DNA of 64,000 bases from Gibbsiella quercinecans (GTDB lineage: Bacteria > Pseudomonadota > Gammaproteobacteria > Enterobacterales > Enterobacteriaceae), in NCBI RefSeq assembly GCF_002291425.1, contig NZ_CP014136.1:1550001-1614000 (forward strand), in the 5' to 3' direction. The notes under the pieces are model-generated. The model had not been told where the DNA came from. It made no database searches and saw only the letters and a list, made by a program, of their open reading frames with translations. Position numbers and translations under genes: made by a program. The stretch's first letter is position 1. The number at the start of each line of letters is the position of its first letter. Positions 35,726 through 45,179 of the stretch are shown piece by piece.

Positions 35726-36889
35726 TACAACCAACCTATTTTTCCCGGTACTGTTTATTCCGGGCTTGCCGAACAATAAAATTTGTGCGCACCACGTACC
35801 TACTTTTAACCGGTAATTCAGTTTTGCATAAATTTTATGAGGCTATTTTTACCCAGATTGAGCATGAATGTTAATAATTTATTAAGTGGATATGTCTTAA
35901 AAAAATAAATGCACAGCTTGACATTAAGCCAATAAAAAACAATAAGCATCCATTTGATATATATATATTTTCATTACCACCCCTCCAGTTAAATGGATAA
36001 GTTATGATTTTTCTTTACAAATAAACTTACCAAGGAACGGATTAATCCTAGATGACACAACCTATTTTATCGCGCCCTCACGCAAGTTCAAATTTTAACC
36101 ATAAAGAGCAATAAATTGATCAAAATCAATCTAACCCCTTATTTTCAATTTGGCTCAAGAAAACAACTTGACTGCATTGATTCCCCTTACCTCGAATAAT
36201 ATCCACTTAACCCCGAGCTGCCAGCATCGCTTTACATCCTGTTTATACTCAATGCTGACTAATATCCGTCCAGACGCACTACCTTTGCTTCGGATTAAAT
36301 TTACGCGCAAACCGTCTAAAACAGCAATTTAAAGATGTAAAAACCAAATAATTAGATTATTATTCCATTAAATTAAATAAAACAAGAATCACACACTAAA
36401 AAGATGAGTCACTACGATAAACCGAAGGGTACGGCTCCATTATGCACATCGGAACCGCTCAGTAGATAAATGTGCTAATAAAATATAATTTTTGGATTAA
36501 AATTCCATTTAAAATCCATTTATAGATTTATCCCCATTCATAAGCGGTGACGTATAATCCAACAACCCGCTTATCGACACGGCAGTCTGATTTGTTTGCA
36601 CAATATCGTATTGGCCGTTGAACTAGAAGTTGCGGGCGGAAAGGAAGCCACTTTCCCCTTTTTACCCATGCAGCCTTGGAGGCGTCATCGTCAAAATAAA
36701 ATATTATCCAATTAACGGTACCAAAAATAGAGTAAAAACCTATAAATTATAAATTTATAGGTTTTTACTCTAGAATATCTTCGCGGATTGATTTAACCGA
36801 ATTACATGTGCCGATACAGCGATTGAAGGTGGGTGTAATCATGCCGAACGCCGTACGGATATTCGGCATGATGAGCGAAAATTATCGAT
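35726..36889. other. AT-rich intergenic region of 1.16 kb
   Basis: No credible gene was found. The stretch is much richer in A and T than the flanking chromosome, including a TATATATATATTTT run near 35960. It should carry the fimbrial-operon promoter. It also holds the 45-bp palindrome at 36728-36772 and an 11-bp inverted repeat (ATCATGCCGAA/TTCGGCATGAT) at about 36838-36872, just beyond the FidL-like gene. No fim-type invertase gene was seen in the window. Confidence 0.55.
36728..36772. repeat. 45-bp AT-rich palindrome
   Basis: The two 20-bp arms (TAGAGTAAAAACCTATAAAT and its exact reverse complement) flank a 5-bp centre TATAA. Each arm contains a GGTTTTT or AAAAACC run, so a bidirectional terminator is plausible. 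It lies in the large intergenic gap, about 118 bp beyond the FidL-like gene. Confidence 0.7.
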
Positions 36890-37381
36890 TCAGTAGCGCT
36901 GGCAGGTGAACAAATGAGAGAGGGGACCGCCAATCAGATAGGTTTTTTTATCGAGCTGCACCACATTCAGTTGTAAAGAAGAGGGATCAAGCATCAACTC
37001 TGCCAATAGGTGATTAAAAGCCGCGTCAGGGGTATTGTCGGTCGATGATTTTATAATATTATCAATATGATAGCGATAAGTATCATAATCAATTTTATCG
37101 CCCTGATTGAGGCTAATTCGACGATTAAGGGTGGTAACCTTATCGCCGTAGGCCACCTGCCCATTGAGCAATAAATAGCCTGAGGATTTATCCTGGAAAC
37201 GCAGATCATGCTTCAGCGCAAACTCAATACTCACCCCCTCCTTACGGCTTAGGTCATAACGCGTAAAGGTGGAGCAACGAAATGGAAAATCGTCGACGTG
37301 GCGCATAAACGTCACTGCCCCTAGGGAAATCAGAGCGAGCAGGATCATGGCGGCCAACGCTATCGTGGTGGTTCTTTTCAA
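36890..37381 (-). CDS. FidL-like membrane protein
   Basis: 163 residues with one N-terminal membrane segment (TIALAAMILLALISLGAVTF) and a periplasmic domain bearing two cysteines (FRCSTF and FTCQRY). It resembles the FidL-like proteins that accompany ToxR/CadC-type regulators in enterobacteria. The ATG overlaps the stop of the upstream winged-helix regulator by 4 bp, so the two are translationally coupled. It may modulate that regulator in the membrane, as ToxS does ToxR; this is inference. Confidence 0.75.
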   Translation of the reverse strand: MKRTTTIALAAMILLALISLGAVTFMRHVDDFPFRCSTFTRYDLSRKEGVSIEFALKHDLRFQDKSSGYLLLNGQVAYGDKVTTLNRRISLNQGDKIDYDTYRYHIDNIIKSSTDNTPDAAFNHLLAELMLDPSSLQLNVVQLDKKTYLIGGPLSHLFTCQRY

Positions 37382-38160
37382 CTCATTCTCCAGTCGAGAT
37401 AATAGACGTTATCGCACGAGATAACATTTCCGCTGTTATCCAGCTTGCAGAAAGAGATGAGCGTTCTGCCATAATTTTGCGGAGAGAATGCGGTATTTTT
37501 ATCGAAATAGAGACGCAGGCTGCTATCACAGGTTTGGTGATTTTCGCGCATCATTTGTTGGATTTGGTTCTTCAGTTCCGGCTCAGCCGGGCTGTCCCCC
37601 CCCTCTAAAAACACGACTCGACAGCCCCCCGCCAGGGAGATGGAAACCGGTGCAATTTCCTGTTTACCCGCTTTTATTACCAGATAGTACCAGCTTCGGC
37701 CTGCAATCAGACAAATCAGCAACCCTGCCAGCAGCAGGCAACCATAAAGGGCGACGTGCACCTTGGCGCGGCTTTTAACCGGCGAGGAAGTTTCAGTCAG
37801 CGAAGATTGCGATACATCTTCTCGGGCAAACGCTTCCCGCGTGATGGGAATATCCGTGTTAAGGCGGATCCCCATTTTAGGCACGGTGATGATCAAATTT
37901 TCACAGCCAAATGCTGCCAGTGCGCGCCGCACGATGCTGAGATATTGATTAAGATTGTTATTCGAACCGCGTAGCCCATATTTATCCCACACCTCCGTCA
38001 ACAGTACGTCCCTTGCCAGAATTTCACCGTTAGAGTTGAGCAATTGCTCGAACAGCCGGCCAGATGAAATACTCAGGCTTAGCGTCTCCTGCGTGGGCAG
38101 ATGGCTCAATGTGCAATCATCTGAGTTATAAGTTATGGTCCCGTCGATCGTATAAATCAT
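37378..38160 (-). CDS. Membrane-anchored winged-helix regulator (ToxR/CadC-like)
   Basis: 260 residues from ATG 38160, with an AGGGTGA ribosome site; an upstream ATG at 38196 lacks one. The N-terminal OmpR/PhoB-type winged helix contains LLTEVWDKYGLRGSNNNLNQYLSIVRRAL and VPKMGIRL. A membrane segment (LYGCLLLAGLLICLIAG) and a periplasmic domain with paired cysteines follow. It probably senses an envelope signal and regulates transcription directly from the membrane. The coupled FidL-like gene and nearby fimbrial operon suggest fimbrial control. Confidence 0.85.
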   Translation of the reverse strand: MIYTIDGTITYNSDDCTLSHLPTQETLSLSISSGRLFEQLLNSNGEILARDVLLTEVWDKYGLRGSNNNLNQYLSIVRRALAAFGCENLIITVPKMGIRLNTDIPITREAFAREDVSQSSLTETSSPVKSRAKVHVALYGCLLLAGLLICLIAGRSWYYLVIKAGKQEIAPVSISLAGGCRVVFLEGGDSPAEPELKNQIQQMMRENHQTCDSSLRLYFDKNTAFSPQNYGRTLISFCKLDNSGNVISCDNVYYLDWRMS

Positions 38161-38708
38161 GCAAAAAATCACCCTATGCTCGCGGATCGCATTCATTATA
38201 AATCAGATTCTTATAGCGAGCGAATTTAAGTACCCAGATAATACAAATGCGTACGTTCACTTTCTCGGATAATGTAGGCGAAAAAATATAGCCGCAGAGT
38301 AAAAACAGACTGATCCACGCGATATCGGGCTATTACTGCTTTTCGCCAGCGCAGCGGCACATACCAATAGCCGGCATAAAGTATATTCTGCTGCCAACGG
38401 TATTATGAATAATGAGAGCAGGCTAAAGACAAACCTACTCCACGGATAAAAACATGCCGATACCGCCATTGCATCTTAACAGCACATTCTGATTGCCATA
38501 AATGATACAGGGAAAATGGAAGGATAATTATTTACCGTGTTCTTTAATGCTGTTTTTCCGTTTAGGGCGGCAATGAATTAATCTGCCGTAAGTTACGCCG
38601 CAAAGATGGGGGATGAGCGGCGGCATATCTTATAACGTTATGTCATTGTCTTTTACCTGCCATCTCCCCACAAAATGGCGTAAACACCATCCTTGGGGCG
38701 ACATAGCG
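38161..38708. other. Intergenic region between regulators
   Basis: The 548-bp gap separates the minus-strand winged-helix gene from the plus-strand lysR gene. An open frame at 38257-38469 on the minus strand is hydrophobic but has no ribosome site or recognisable family. The 93 bp before the lysR ATG (38616-38708) were copied into the mosaic at 28387. Confidence 0.5.
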
Positions 38709-39647
38709 ATGAATTTGGATCTACGGCAACTGCGTAACTTTCTCGCGCTGGCTGAACACAAAAGTTTTGTGCAGGCGGCCGAAGCGGTTTACCTGTCGCA
38801 ATCAGCCTTCAGCCGCAGTATTCAGGCGCTGGAACAATCCGTGGGTTGCCAACTGATAGAGCGCCAGAGCAAACAGTTTGCCCTCACCTGGCAAGGGGAA
38901 AAGCTGCTGCCGATGGCGCGGCGCATGCAGGAACTGTCCGACGATCTGCTCAAAGAGATGCGCGACATGAGCGACGAACAGAGCGGGAGCCTGTTTTTCG
39001 GCTGCGGCCCGGCGCCCTCTTCGCTGCTGATCCCGCAGGCGATCGCCCACTTCAACCGCCTGCGCCCGGGCGTGCGAGTTACCTACAGCGTCGATAACTG
39101 GCAATCGCTGCACCAGCGGCTGATCGCCGATGAATTTTCCTTTTTCATCGCGGATATCTGGCAGGCTGAAATCAACCCGGAGCTGAGGGTGCAACCGCTG
39201 CGCAGCCAGCGCTGCTTTTTTGTCTGCCACCGTTCGCACCCGCTGGCGGAACAGGGCGGCGTCACGCCGGCACAGTTACTGAGCTACCCTTTTGCCGCGC
39301 CCTATCTGCCGACCGGCATCCGCAAGGTGCTGGCGGCGCTGAGCCAGCAGCCGGACTTCACGCCGCACATCCAGTGCGACTATGTCTACTCGCTGTTCGG
39401 CGTCCTGCGCCACAGCAACGCCATCAGCTTCGCCAGCGCCGATACCTTTGAGCTGCTTCAGGAAAGCCACGGGCTGGTGCGGATTAACCTGGCGGAAGCG
39501 CCGCCGGAATGGGAAAAGATGTGCACCCACTTCGGCATTATTTCCATGATGAATAAGCCTCTGTCGCCGCTGGCACAGCTGATGGTCGATACCATCGTCG
39601 ACACCGATCGCCACGATCCGGTGAACTGGCTGGCGGCTGGCGAATAA
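38709..39647 (+). CDS. LysR-family regulator of the TonB/arylsulfotransferase locus
   Basis: 312 residues from ATG 38709, where the conserved LysR start MNLDLRQLRNFLALAEHKSF begins; the upstream extension is unlikely. The winged helix occupies ~1-60 (AVYLSQSAFSRSIQALE) and the effector domain the rest. It converges on exbD (13 bp between stops). It is the nearest candidate regulator for the exb-tonB-receptor locus. In Pseudomonas putida a LysR protein (SftR) controls a comparable sulfate-ester uptake locus; the parallel is inference. Confidence 0.88.
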   Translation: MNLDLRQLRNFLALAEHKSFVQAAEAVYLSQSAFSRSIQALEQSVGCQLIERQSKQFALTWQGEKLLPMARRMQELSDDLLKEMRDMSDEQSGSLFFGCGPAPSSLLIPQAIAHFNRLRPGVRVTYSVDNWQSLHQRLIADEFSFFIADIWQAEINPELRVQPLRSQRCFFVCHRSHPLAEQGGVTPAQLLSYPFAAPYLPTGIRKVLAALSQQPDFTPHIQCDYVYSLFGVLRHSNAISFASADTFELLQESHGLVRINLAEAPPEWEKMCTHFGIISMMNKPLSPLAQLMVDTIVDTDRHDPVNWLAAGE

Positions 39648-39660
39648 AAGCCGCACCGCG

Positions 39661-40062
39661 CTATTTTTGCGTCAACAGCGCCAGGCGGGTGATGCCGGCT
39701 TTTTCCATTTCGGCCAGGATCCCGGCCACCGCGCCGTAGTTAGCGCCCTCATCCGCCTGCAGTTGCACGATCAGATCGGCGTTTTCCGCCTTGGCCTGCT
39801 GCAAGCGCGGGATCAACATCTCGCGCGGCACCGCCGTTTTATTCACAAACAGCTGCGCCTGCGCGTCGATACTGACCACCAGCGGGTCCCGCTGTTCCGG
39901 CGGCGCTACGGCCTCGGTTTTCGGCAGTTTAATCGGGATGGCGTTGGTCAGCATCGGGGCGGTGACGATGAACACCACCAGCAGCACCAACATCACATCC
40001 ACCAGCGGCGTGATGTTCATTTCACTCATCACTTCATCGTTATCCTGCGAGACAAAAGCCAT
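39661..40062 (-). CDS. exbD: ExbD-family energy-transducing protein
   Basis: 133 residues from ATG 40062; a GTG two codons earlier is possible. Short cytoplasmic head, one membrane helix with the essential Asp (NITPLVDVMLVLLVVFIVTAP) and a periplasmic domain ending in GITRLALLTQK. With ExbB it converts the proton gradient into motion of TonB. Last gene of the minus-strand locus, 14 bp after exbB. Confidence 0.93.
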   Translation of the reverse strand: MAFVSQDNDEVMSEMNITPLVDVMLVLLVVFIVTAPMLTNAIPIKLPKTEAVAPPEQRDPLVVSIDAQAQLFVNKTAVPREMLIPRLQQAKAENADLIVQLQADEGANYGAVAGILAEMEKAGITRLALLTQK

Positions 40063-40076
40063 AATCACACCACCGG

Positions 40077-40781
40077 CTACATTTTAAGGGGGGCAGTATA
40101 AGGCGCGGGCGCCTGTTCTGCCCCAGTGGCGGTAAACAGGTGGAATTCCTGCGCCTGGGCCACGCTGAAAATATCGTGGGCGAAATCATCCAGATAGGCC
40201 ACATGCAGCTTCATGCGGCGAATGAAATAGTTGTAGACCAGTACAGCGGGAACCGCGACGGCGATGCCGACGCCGGTGGCGATCAGGGCGTTGCCGATCG
40301 GCCCGGCGACGGTATCCAGGCTGGCGGAGCCGGTCTGGCCGATCTCCTGCAGCGCCGCCATAATCCCCCACACCGTGCCGAACAGGCCGATAAACGGCGA
40401 GGTACTGCCGATACTGGCCAACACCGCCAGCCCGGCTTCCAGCGAACGGCGTTCGCGCTGGATCTGCTGGCGCAACGCGCGCTCAATGCGGTCTGGCAAA
40501 TTAACCGCGCCAGCGGCGCGCCCCGCTACCGCCTGCGCGGCATCCAGGCCAGCCCGCGCCAGGTTGGCAGAGGCGCCCGGCGCATTCCCCGTTGCCGCCA
40601 GAGCGCCGCTGATGCTCTCCTGCTGCCAAAATGCCCGCTGGAAACGCCGGTTGCGCTGCTTTTGCCGCGAAAACTGCACCAGCTTGGTCAGGCCGATCAG
40701 CCAGGTCAGCACAGAGAAAAACAGCAGTAGCAAAATGACGGCGCCTTCCGCCGATGCCAATTCAATGTGTCCCAAAGTCAT
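40077..40781 (-). CDS. exbB: ExbB-family proton channel subunit
   Basis: 234 residues from ATG 40781, chosen for the TGAGG ribosome site that overlaps the tonB stop; an ATG 15 bp upstream lacks one. MotA/TolQ/ExbB family with three membrane segments, GSTSPFIGLFGTVWGIMAAL and LIATGVGIAVAVPAVLVYN. It forms the channel with ExbD that powers TonB. Confidence 0.93.
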   Translation of the reverse strand: MTLGHIELASAEGAVILLLLFFSVLTWLIGLTKLVQFSRQKQRNRRFQRAFWQQESISGALAATGNAPGASANLARAGLDAAQAVAGRAAGAVNLPDRIERALRQQIQRERRSLEAGLAVLASIGSTSPFIGLFGTVWGIMAALQEIGQTGSASLDTVAGPIGNALIATGVGIAVAVPAVLVYNYFIRRMKLHVAYLDDFAHDIFSVAQAQEFHLFTATGAEQAPAPYTAPLKM

Positions 40782-40792
40782 AGCCTGTCGCC

Positions 40793-41440
40793 TCATGAAG
40801 TTAAATTGAAATTAATCGGAACCGTAACCCAGCCCGCTTCCGGCTTGCCGCCGCGTTGCGCCGGCACGAATGTCCAACGCTGCACCGCCGCTTTGGCCGC
40901 CTCGTCCAGCACCCCATAGCCGCTGGATTTCTGCAGCCGGATGCTTTGCGGCGTGCCATCGGCGCGCACCTGAACCTGCAACAGCACCGTGCCCTGCCAG
41001 CCACGTTTGAGCGCGGCCGCTGGGTAATCCGGCGCCGGGTTACGTAAATAGGCCGCGTTGGCCGAAGGCGGTACCAGCGGCGCCGGCGCGGGGGCGGGTT
41101 TTGCCGCCGGCAGCGTGCTAAGCGAGTTCTCCGCCGGCCGTGGCGCGCTCGGCGCCGGTTTGCTTTGCACCGGCGGCTTTTCCCTGACCACGGGTTTTGG
41201 CTTTGGCGCCGGTTTCGGCGGCGGCGGTGGCGCAACCTCATCAATCACCGGCGGTGGCGCTTCGGCAGGCGCAGGCGGTTCTGCCGGTTGCTCAACCGGC
41301 GGCGCCGGCGGCTGGGCAAACTCGATGGAAACCGCCACCGGCATCGGCACCGGCGGCAAGACCGCCTGCTGGCGCGCCGCCAGCGCCACGATGACCGCCG
41401 CATGCAAGGCCACCGTCAACACACGCCCAGCAACAGCCAC
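40793..41440 (-). CDS. tonB: TonB energy transducer (in-frame portion)
   Basis: 215 residues from GTG 41440: a hydrophobic anchor (VLTVALHAAVIVALAAR), a long Pro-rich periplasmic spacer of PPAPVEQ/KPAPKPKP type, and a TonB C-terminal domain (YPAAALKRGWQGTVLLQVQV, then GYGVLDEAAKAAVQRW). It connects ExbBD to the adjacent TonB-dependent receptor. The anchor probably begins in the preceding, differently framed segment (see 41416-41571), so this short start may be a consequence of a frameshift. Nucleotides 41106-41210 recur in the mosaic at 28543. Confidence 0.85.
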   Translation of the reverse strand: MAVAGRVLTVALHAAVIVALAARQQAVLPPVPMPVAVSIEFAQPPAPPVEQPAEPPAPAEAPPPVIDEVAPPPPPKPAPKPKPVVREKPPVQSKPAPSAPRPAENSLSTLPAAKPAPAPAPLVPPSANAAYLRNPAPDYPAAALKRGWQGTVLLQVQVRADGTPQSIRLQKSSGYGVLDEAAKAAVQRWTFVPAQRGGKPEAGWVTVPINFNLTS

Positions 41441-41571
41441 TCGTAGGCCCGGAGCCGATAAGGGCCGGGCGCCTGCGCGACAAAGCGCCGCAGCGTCTGC
41501 GGCGGCCAGGCCGGCGGCGCGGCATGCTCCGCCTGTAGGGCGTAGCGCCGATACGCGAACGCTTCAGCCAC
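41416..41571 (-). pseudogene. tonB: Probable out-of-frame 5' part of tonB
   Basis: A GTG at 41571 overlaps the arylsulfotransferase stop (GTGGCTGA), a typical coupled start. The frame encodes a 48-residue head including AEAFAYRRYALQAEHAAPP, RRFVAQAPGPYRL and RAYEWLLLGV, then stops just as the TonB anchor begins in the -1 frame. Adding one base near 41424-41430 (for example GTGTGTTG to GTGGTGTTG) would join them as LLLGVVLTVALHAAVIV, a continuous membrane helix. So the gene is likely frameshifted, or the base is a sequencing error. Confidence 0.6.
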
Positions 41572-42886
41572 GGTGTTGCCCCTCGTTGACGACGCGGAAT
41601 TGCGCATTGGCCGGCGGCGTCACCGCCTGTTCACTGTGCGGCGTGCCGGCCGGCGCCCAGTCGTAAGGCACTGGCGTAGCACGGTACAAGCCATTACGCC
41701 CTTTGCCGTAGAATGGGCTGACGTATTCCCACACCGTCTGGCCTTCCGCCGTCACCTGGAACACGCGCCCGCTTTGCCCTTCGGTGATCAGCGTGTTGCC
41801 GTTAGGCAGGCGCCGCGCCAGGCTGGTGAACGCGCTGAAGAACGCCGAGCCGGGGCGATACTCCCAGACGATCTGTTTGGTTGATGGGTCTATCTCGACC
41901 ACCCGCGATATGCCGGTGGCGATGCGGTAAGCCACCGGCGGGTAGCCAGAACCGCCCTGATTGTCGAACACTAGGATATTGCCCGCCCCCGGCAACCCTT
42001 TCGGGATTATTTTGGCGTCGTGCTGGCCGCTTAACTGATCCACCGGGCGCGGCAGCTTCGCCCCGGCGGCAAACGGGTTGCTGCGCTCAGCAGAGGGGTA
42101 GTTCGGCCCCAGGCGCCATACCACCTTGCCGGTTTGTTTATCAATGATGGCGATAAAGTTGGCCTGCCGGGAGTCAATGATGATGTTGTCCGGATGGAAA
42201 CGCGCATCGCCGGCGTCATACCAGCGGTTTTCGCCAAGCGGGCGGGCGTTGTTCAGGTGCAGGTAATCCGCGAGATCGGTGTTATGCACCAGTTCCAGCT
42301 GTTCCGGGGTAAAGCCGAGCTCGTTCAGGTGATCGGAGGCCAGCCAACGCCAGACCACGTTGCCGTTAGGATCAACTTCATAGATCGCATCGTCGATCAA
42401 CGCATCCAGCTTGAAACCGGCCACCTTGTGCAGGCGGTTCGCCAACAGCAGCGTGTTGCCATTAGCCAGCCGCGTTATCTCATGGTGCTGGTGAGCGTTA
42501 CCCACCGCCGGCTCGCCGGCCCAGCGCCACACCACCTTGCCGTTCCAGTCCAGCTCGGCCACGGCATGGTTATTCACGCCATTGCCGAAGGTACGCCGAT
42601 CGCTGTCCTTGCGCTCTGCCAGTTGCACAAACACGTGCCCCTTGCGCCCCTGGTTGACGGCGGGATCGATCACTTCCGTCGGGAAGCCGCGGTATGGCCA
42701 GCTACGCACCACATTACCGTTCATGTCGATCAGATAGCTTTTGTCGTCCGCGCCGCTGAATACGGTGTAATGGCCCCAGGCTTTGGCCGGATCGTACAGG
42801 GTGACGCCGGTGGGGAACACGGTCGGCGCCGCCAATACCTTGGCGCTAATCAACAGAGCAGCGGCGACGTTAAGCACTTTTTTCAT
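41564..42886 (-). CDS. Exported arylsulfotransferase-like protein
   Basis: 440 residues from ATG 42886, where a signal peptide begins (MKKVLNVAAALLISAKVLA), so periplasmic. Beta-propeller of the arylsulfotransferase (AssT-like) family: repeated blade motifs such as VDPNGNVVWRW, GDARFHPDNIII, LPGAGNILVFDNQGG and LPNGNTLITEGQSGRVF. AssT enzymes transfer sulfate between phenolic compounds through a sulfated His. Candidate His residues include those in HQHHEIT and SGQHDAKI. It lies 10 bp after the TonB-dependent receptor and overlaps the probable tonB start. Confidence 0.85.
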   Translation of the reverse strand: MKKVLNVAAALLISAKVLAAPTVFPTGVTLYDPAKAWGHYTVFSGADDKSYLIDMNGNVVRSWPYRGFPTEVIDPAVNQGRKGHVFVQLAERKDSDRRTFGNGVNNHAVAELDWNGKVVWRWAGEPAVGNAHQHHEITRLANGNTLLLANRLHKVAGFKLDALIDDAIYEVDPNGNVVWRWLASDHLNELGFTPEQLELVHNTDLADYLHLNNARPLGENRWYDAGDARFHPDNIIIDSRQANFIAIIDKQTGKVVWRLGPNYPSAERSNPFAAGAKLPRPVDQLSGQHDAKIIPKGLPGAGNILVFDNQGGSGYPPVAYRIATGISRVVEIDPSTKQIVWEYRPGSAFFSAFTSLARRLPNGNTLITEGQSGRVFQVTAEGQTVWEYVSPFYGKGRNGLYRATPVPYDWAPAGTPHSEQAVTPPANAQFRVVNEGQHRG

Positions 42887-42896
42887 CTTGGTTCCC

Positions 42897-45161
42897 TTAG
42901 AAATCGTAACGGACGTTGAGGTTGAGCGTGCGCGGCGCGCCGACCACCAGGGCATTGCTCGCGGCGATCCAGTAATCTTTATCCAACAGGTTGTTCAGCT
43001 CGGCACGGTAGGTAATCTGCCCTTTGCCCAGCGGAACGCGGTAGCTGGCGCCAAGGTTGTAAAGCTCATAGGACGGGGTCTGCAGGGTGTTGGCGGTATC
43101 AATGTACTGTTTGCCAGTGTGCGTTACGCCGCCGTAAACGCGCAGCCCGGGCAGCGAGAAGAACTCTTTTTCCACGCTGAAGCTCCCCTGATAGGTCGGC
43201 ACCGCCGCCGCTTTTTTACCGACGACCGCCGCCGCGGCTTCGCGATATTCGGCGCGCAACCAGGTGCTGCCCACATTGAGGGTTAGCCCCGGCAGCGGGC
43301 GGTAGCTGCCGTTGAATTCCAGCCCGTCGTAACGCACCGTGCCGTCGCCGACGTAGTAGTTATCCGCTGCGGCGTAGCCGGTGCCCCGTTCGATACGAAA
43401 CAGCGCGGAAGCCAGCGACCAGTCCTTGCGTTCGCTCTTGATGCCCAGCTCATACTGCTTGCTTTCGATCGGTGCCAACTGCTGGTAGGCATTGGCATAG
43501 GTGCTCCCGACGTTGCCGCCGTCTTCCAGCGCTTCAACGTAGCTGGCGTAAATCGTGGTGTCGGGCCGTGGGTTGAACATCAGCGCCACGGTCGGCGTCA
43601 GCGGCTTCTCACGGTAAGCGGTGCGCTTCGCCCCGGAAACGTAGTAGTTGTTGTTTTCGTAATCGAACTTCCGCAGCCCCAGCAACAGCGACCAGTTATC
43701 GCCCAGCCCCAGGGTGTCGCTGAAGTAGGCCGATTTGGTGGTCCAGTCGGAAATGCGGAAGTAACGGCGCGGCGAATCGCCGTCGTAGGCCAGATCGAGC
43801 GAGGAGCCGTACAGGTTGCCAGCCGGGAAAATGCCGGAAGCTGGATAAAGATGGTTTTGCCCGCCGGTGCTGGTGGCCGGATTGAGCGAGGGATCGCCGA
43901 TGTTGAGATCGCGGGTTTGCTGCTGCCATTCCACCCCGGTGACGATATTGTGCGTCAGCCAGCCGGTTTCAAAATCCCCCTCCAGGCGGAACTGCACGGA
44001 ATCGTAGTTCAGCGTCGGGCGATAGAATTGCCGCAGCGCTACGTTGTAATCCCCCTGGGCATTGCGCAGGTAGAGCGTTTCGTCGCGCGAATCAATACGT
44101 TTGAAGGTGTGCGAGTAACTGGCGTCCAGCATCCAGCTATCGTTGATTGACCACTCCAGCCCGGTGGCGCCCACCCACACCGTTGAGTTGTAATAAGAGG
44201 AATCATAGGCGGTCAGGTCTTTACGCCCGTTGATCGCTGCCGGCAAGGCGTTGCCGGAATAGGCATAGTTCCCGGCACGGCTAATGCTAAGCGTGGTAAT
44301 GCCGCCTTCCAAATCGCGCTCTTGATACAAGCCGTTGGCACGCCACACCAGCGAAGGCGTGATCCGCATATCCATATAGAGGGAAACCGCCTGGCGATCG
44401 ACTTTCGTGCCGTTATACGCCTCGCCCTTTTCGTTAACCGCGTTAAAGCGGTAGCCGAAGCGATCGTCTTCGCCAAAGCGGCCGCCGGCATCCAGGTGCT
44501 GGCTGAAAATGCTGTCCTGCGAATAGCCTGCCGCGATCGACAACGTTGGGGTATTGGTCGGTTTTTTCGAGATGTAGTTGACGATGCCGCCGGGCGATCC
44601 GATGCCGTAAAGGAAGCCGGTCGCGCCCTTGAGCAACTGCACCTGCTCAAACATTTCCAGCGGCAGCTCCACCCCGTACATCTGGAACGGGTGGCCGTCG
44701 ATCTTGTAGCCATTGACGAAGTCCAACGGCAGGCCGCGCACCGCCAGGGCATAGGCATCCAGCCCGTAAGTGCTGCCCTTGGCCTCGACGCCGGCTTCGC
44801 CGGCAAACAGTTTGCCGATAGTTTTCGCCTGCCGTTCCTCGATCTTTTCGCTATTGATGCTGTGGGTGGCAAACGGCGTTTTCAGATCGCTGCGCGTGCC
44901 CAAGGTGCCGCTGCTGACGACGGTGCCGCGCTGTGCGCTGACCGTTACCGTGCTCAATACTCGCGCCTCGCCGGCCGCCGGCGGCTGGCCCTGGCGATTT
45001 TCGGCTTCGGCCTGGGGTTCGTTTTCCTCGGTTCCCTGCTGTTGAATATAGGTCGCCGTATCATTGGTTTCGGCCAGCACAATGCCGGGTCCACCGGCTA
45101 GCGCTGCGGCAATAGCGAAAGAAATCGGTTTTAACCTTATTGTGGAATAAAGAGACGGCAT
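42897..45161 (-). CDS. TonB-dependent outer-membrane receptor
   Basis: 754 residues from ATG 45161. A signal peptide ends near IVLA; no STN signalling domain is present. The plug domain includes TPFATHSINSEKIEERQAKTIGKLFAGEAGV and the GSPGGIVNYISKKP motif of siderophore-type receptors; a 22-strand barrel ends in LNLNVRYDF. Sequence class suggests siderophore uptake. The neighbours (arylsulfotransferase-like proteins, sulfonate-type ABC genes, its own TonB/ExbBD) and the lack of a visible Fur box upstream point instead to a sulfur-containing ligand. This is inference. Confidence 0.9.
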   Translation of the reverse strand: MPSLYSTIRLKPISFAIAAALAGGPGIVLAETNDTATYIQQQGTEENEPQAEAENRQGQPPAAGEARVLSTVTVSAQRGTVVSSGTLGTRSDLKTPFATHSINSEKIEERQAKTIGKLFAGEAGVEAKGSTYGLDAYALAVRGLPLDFVNGYKIDGHPFQMYGVELPLEMFEQVQLLKGATGFLYGIGSPGGIVNYISKKPTNTPTLSIAAGYSQDSIFSQHLDAGGRFGEDDRFGYRFNAVNEKGEAYNGTKVDRQAVSLYMDMRITPSLVWRANGLYQERDLEGGITTLSISRAGNYAYSGNALPAAINGRKDLTAYDSSYYNSTVWVGATGLEWSINDSWMLDASYSHTFKRIDSRDETLYLRNAQGDYNVALRQFYRPTLNYDSVQFRLEGDFETGWLTHNIVTGVEWQQQTRDLNIGDPSLNPATSTGGQNHLYPASGIFPAGNLYGSSLDLAYDGDSPRRYFRISDWTTKSAYFSDTLGLGDNWSLLLGLRKFDYENNNYYVSGAKRTAYREKPLTPTVALMFNPRPDTTIYASYVEALEDGGNVGSTYANAYQQLAPIESKQYELGIKSERKDWSLASALFRIERGTGYAAADNYYVGDGTVRYDGLEFNGSYRPLPGLTLNVGSTWLRAEYREAAAAVVGKKAAAVPTYQGSFSVEKEFFSLPGLRVYGGVTHTGKQYIDTANTLQTPSYELYNLGASYRVPLGKGQITYRAELNNLLDKDYWIAASNALVVGAPRTLNLNVRYDF

Positions 45162-45179
45162 AATGTTTATTCTCCGGTG

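Noticed and set aside
35726-36889. Fim-type invertible promoter switch
   Set aside because: The palindrome is a single compact hairpin, not a pair of distant inverted repeats, and no site-specific invertase gene is in the window.
38257-38469. 70-codon hydrophobic minus-strand open frame
   Set aside because: No ribosome site or recognisable family; hydrophobicity can arise by chance in AT-rich intergenic DNA.
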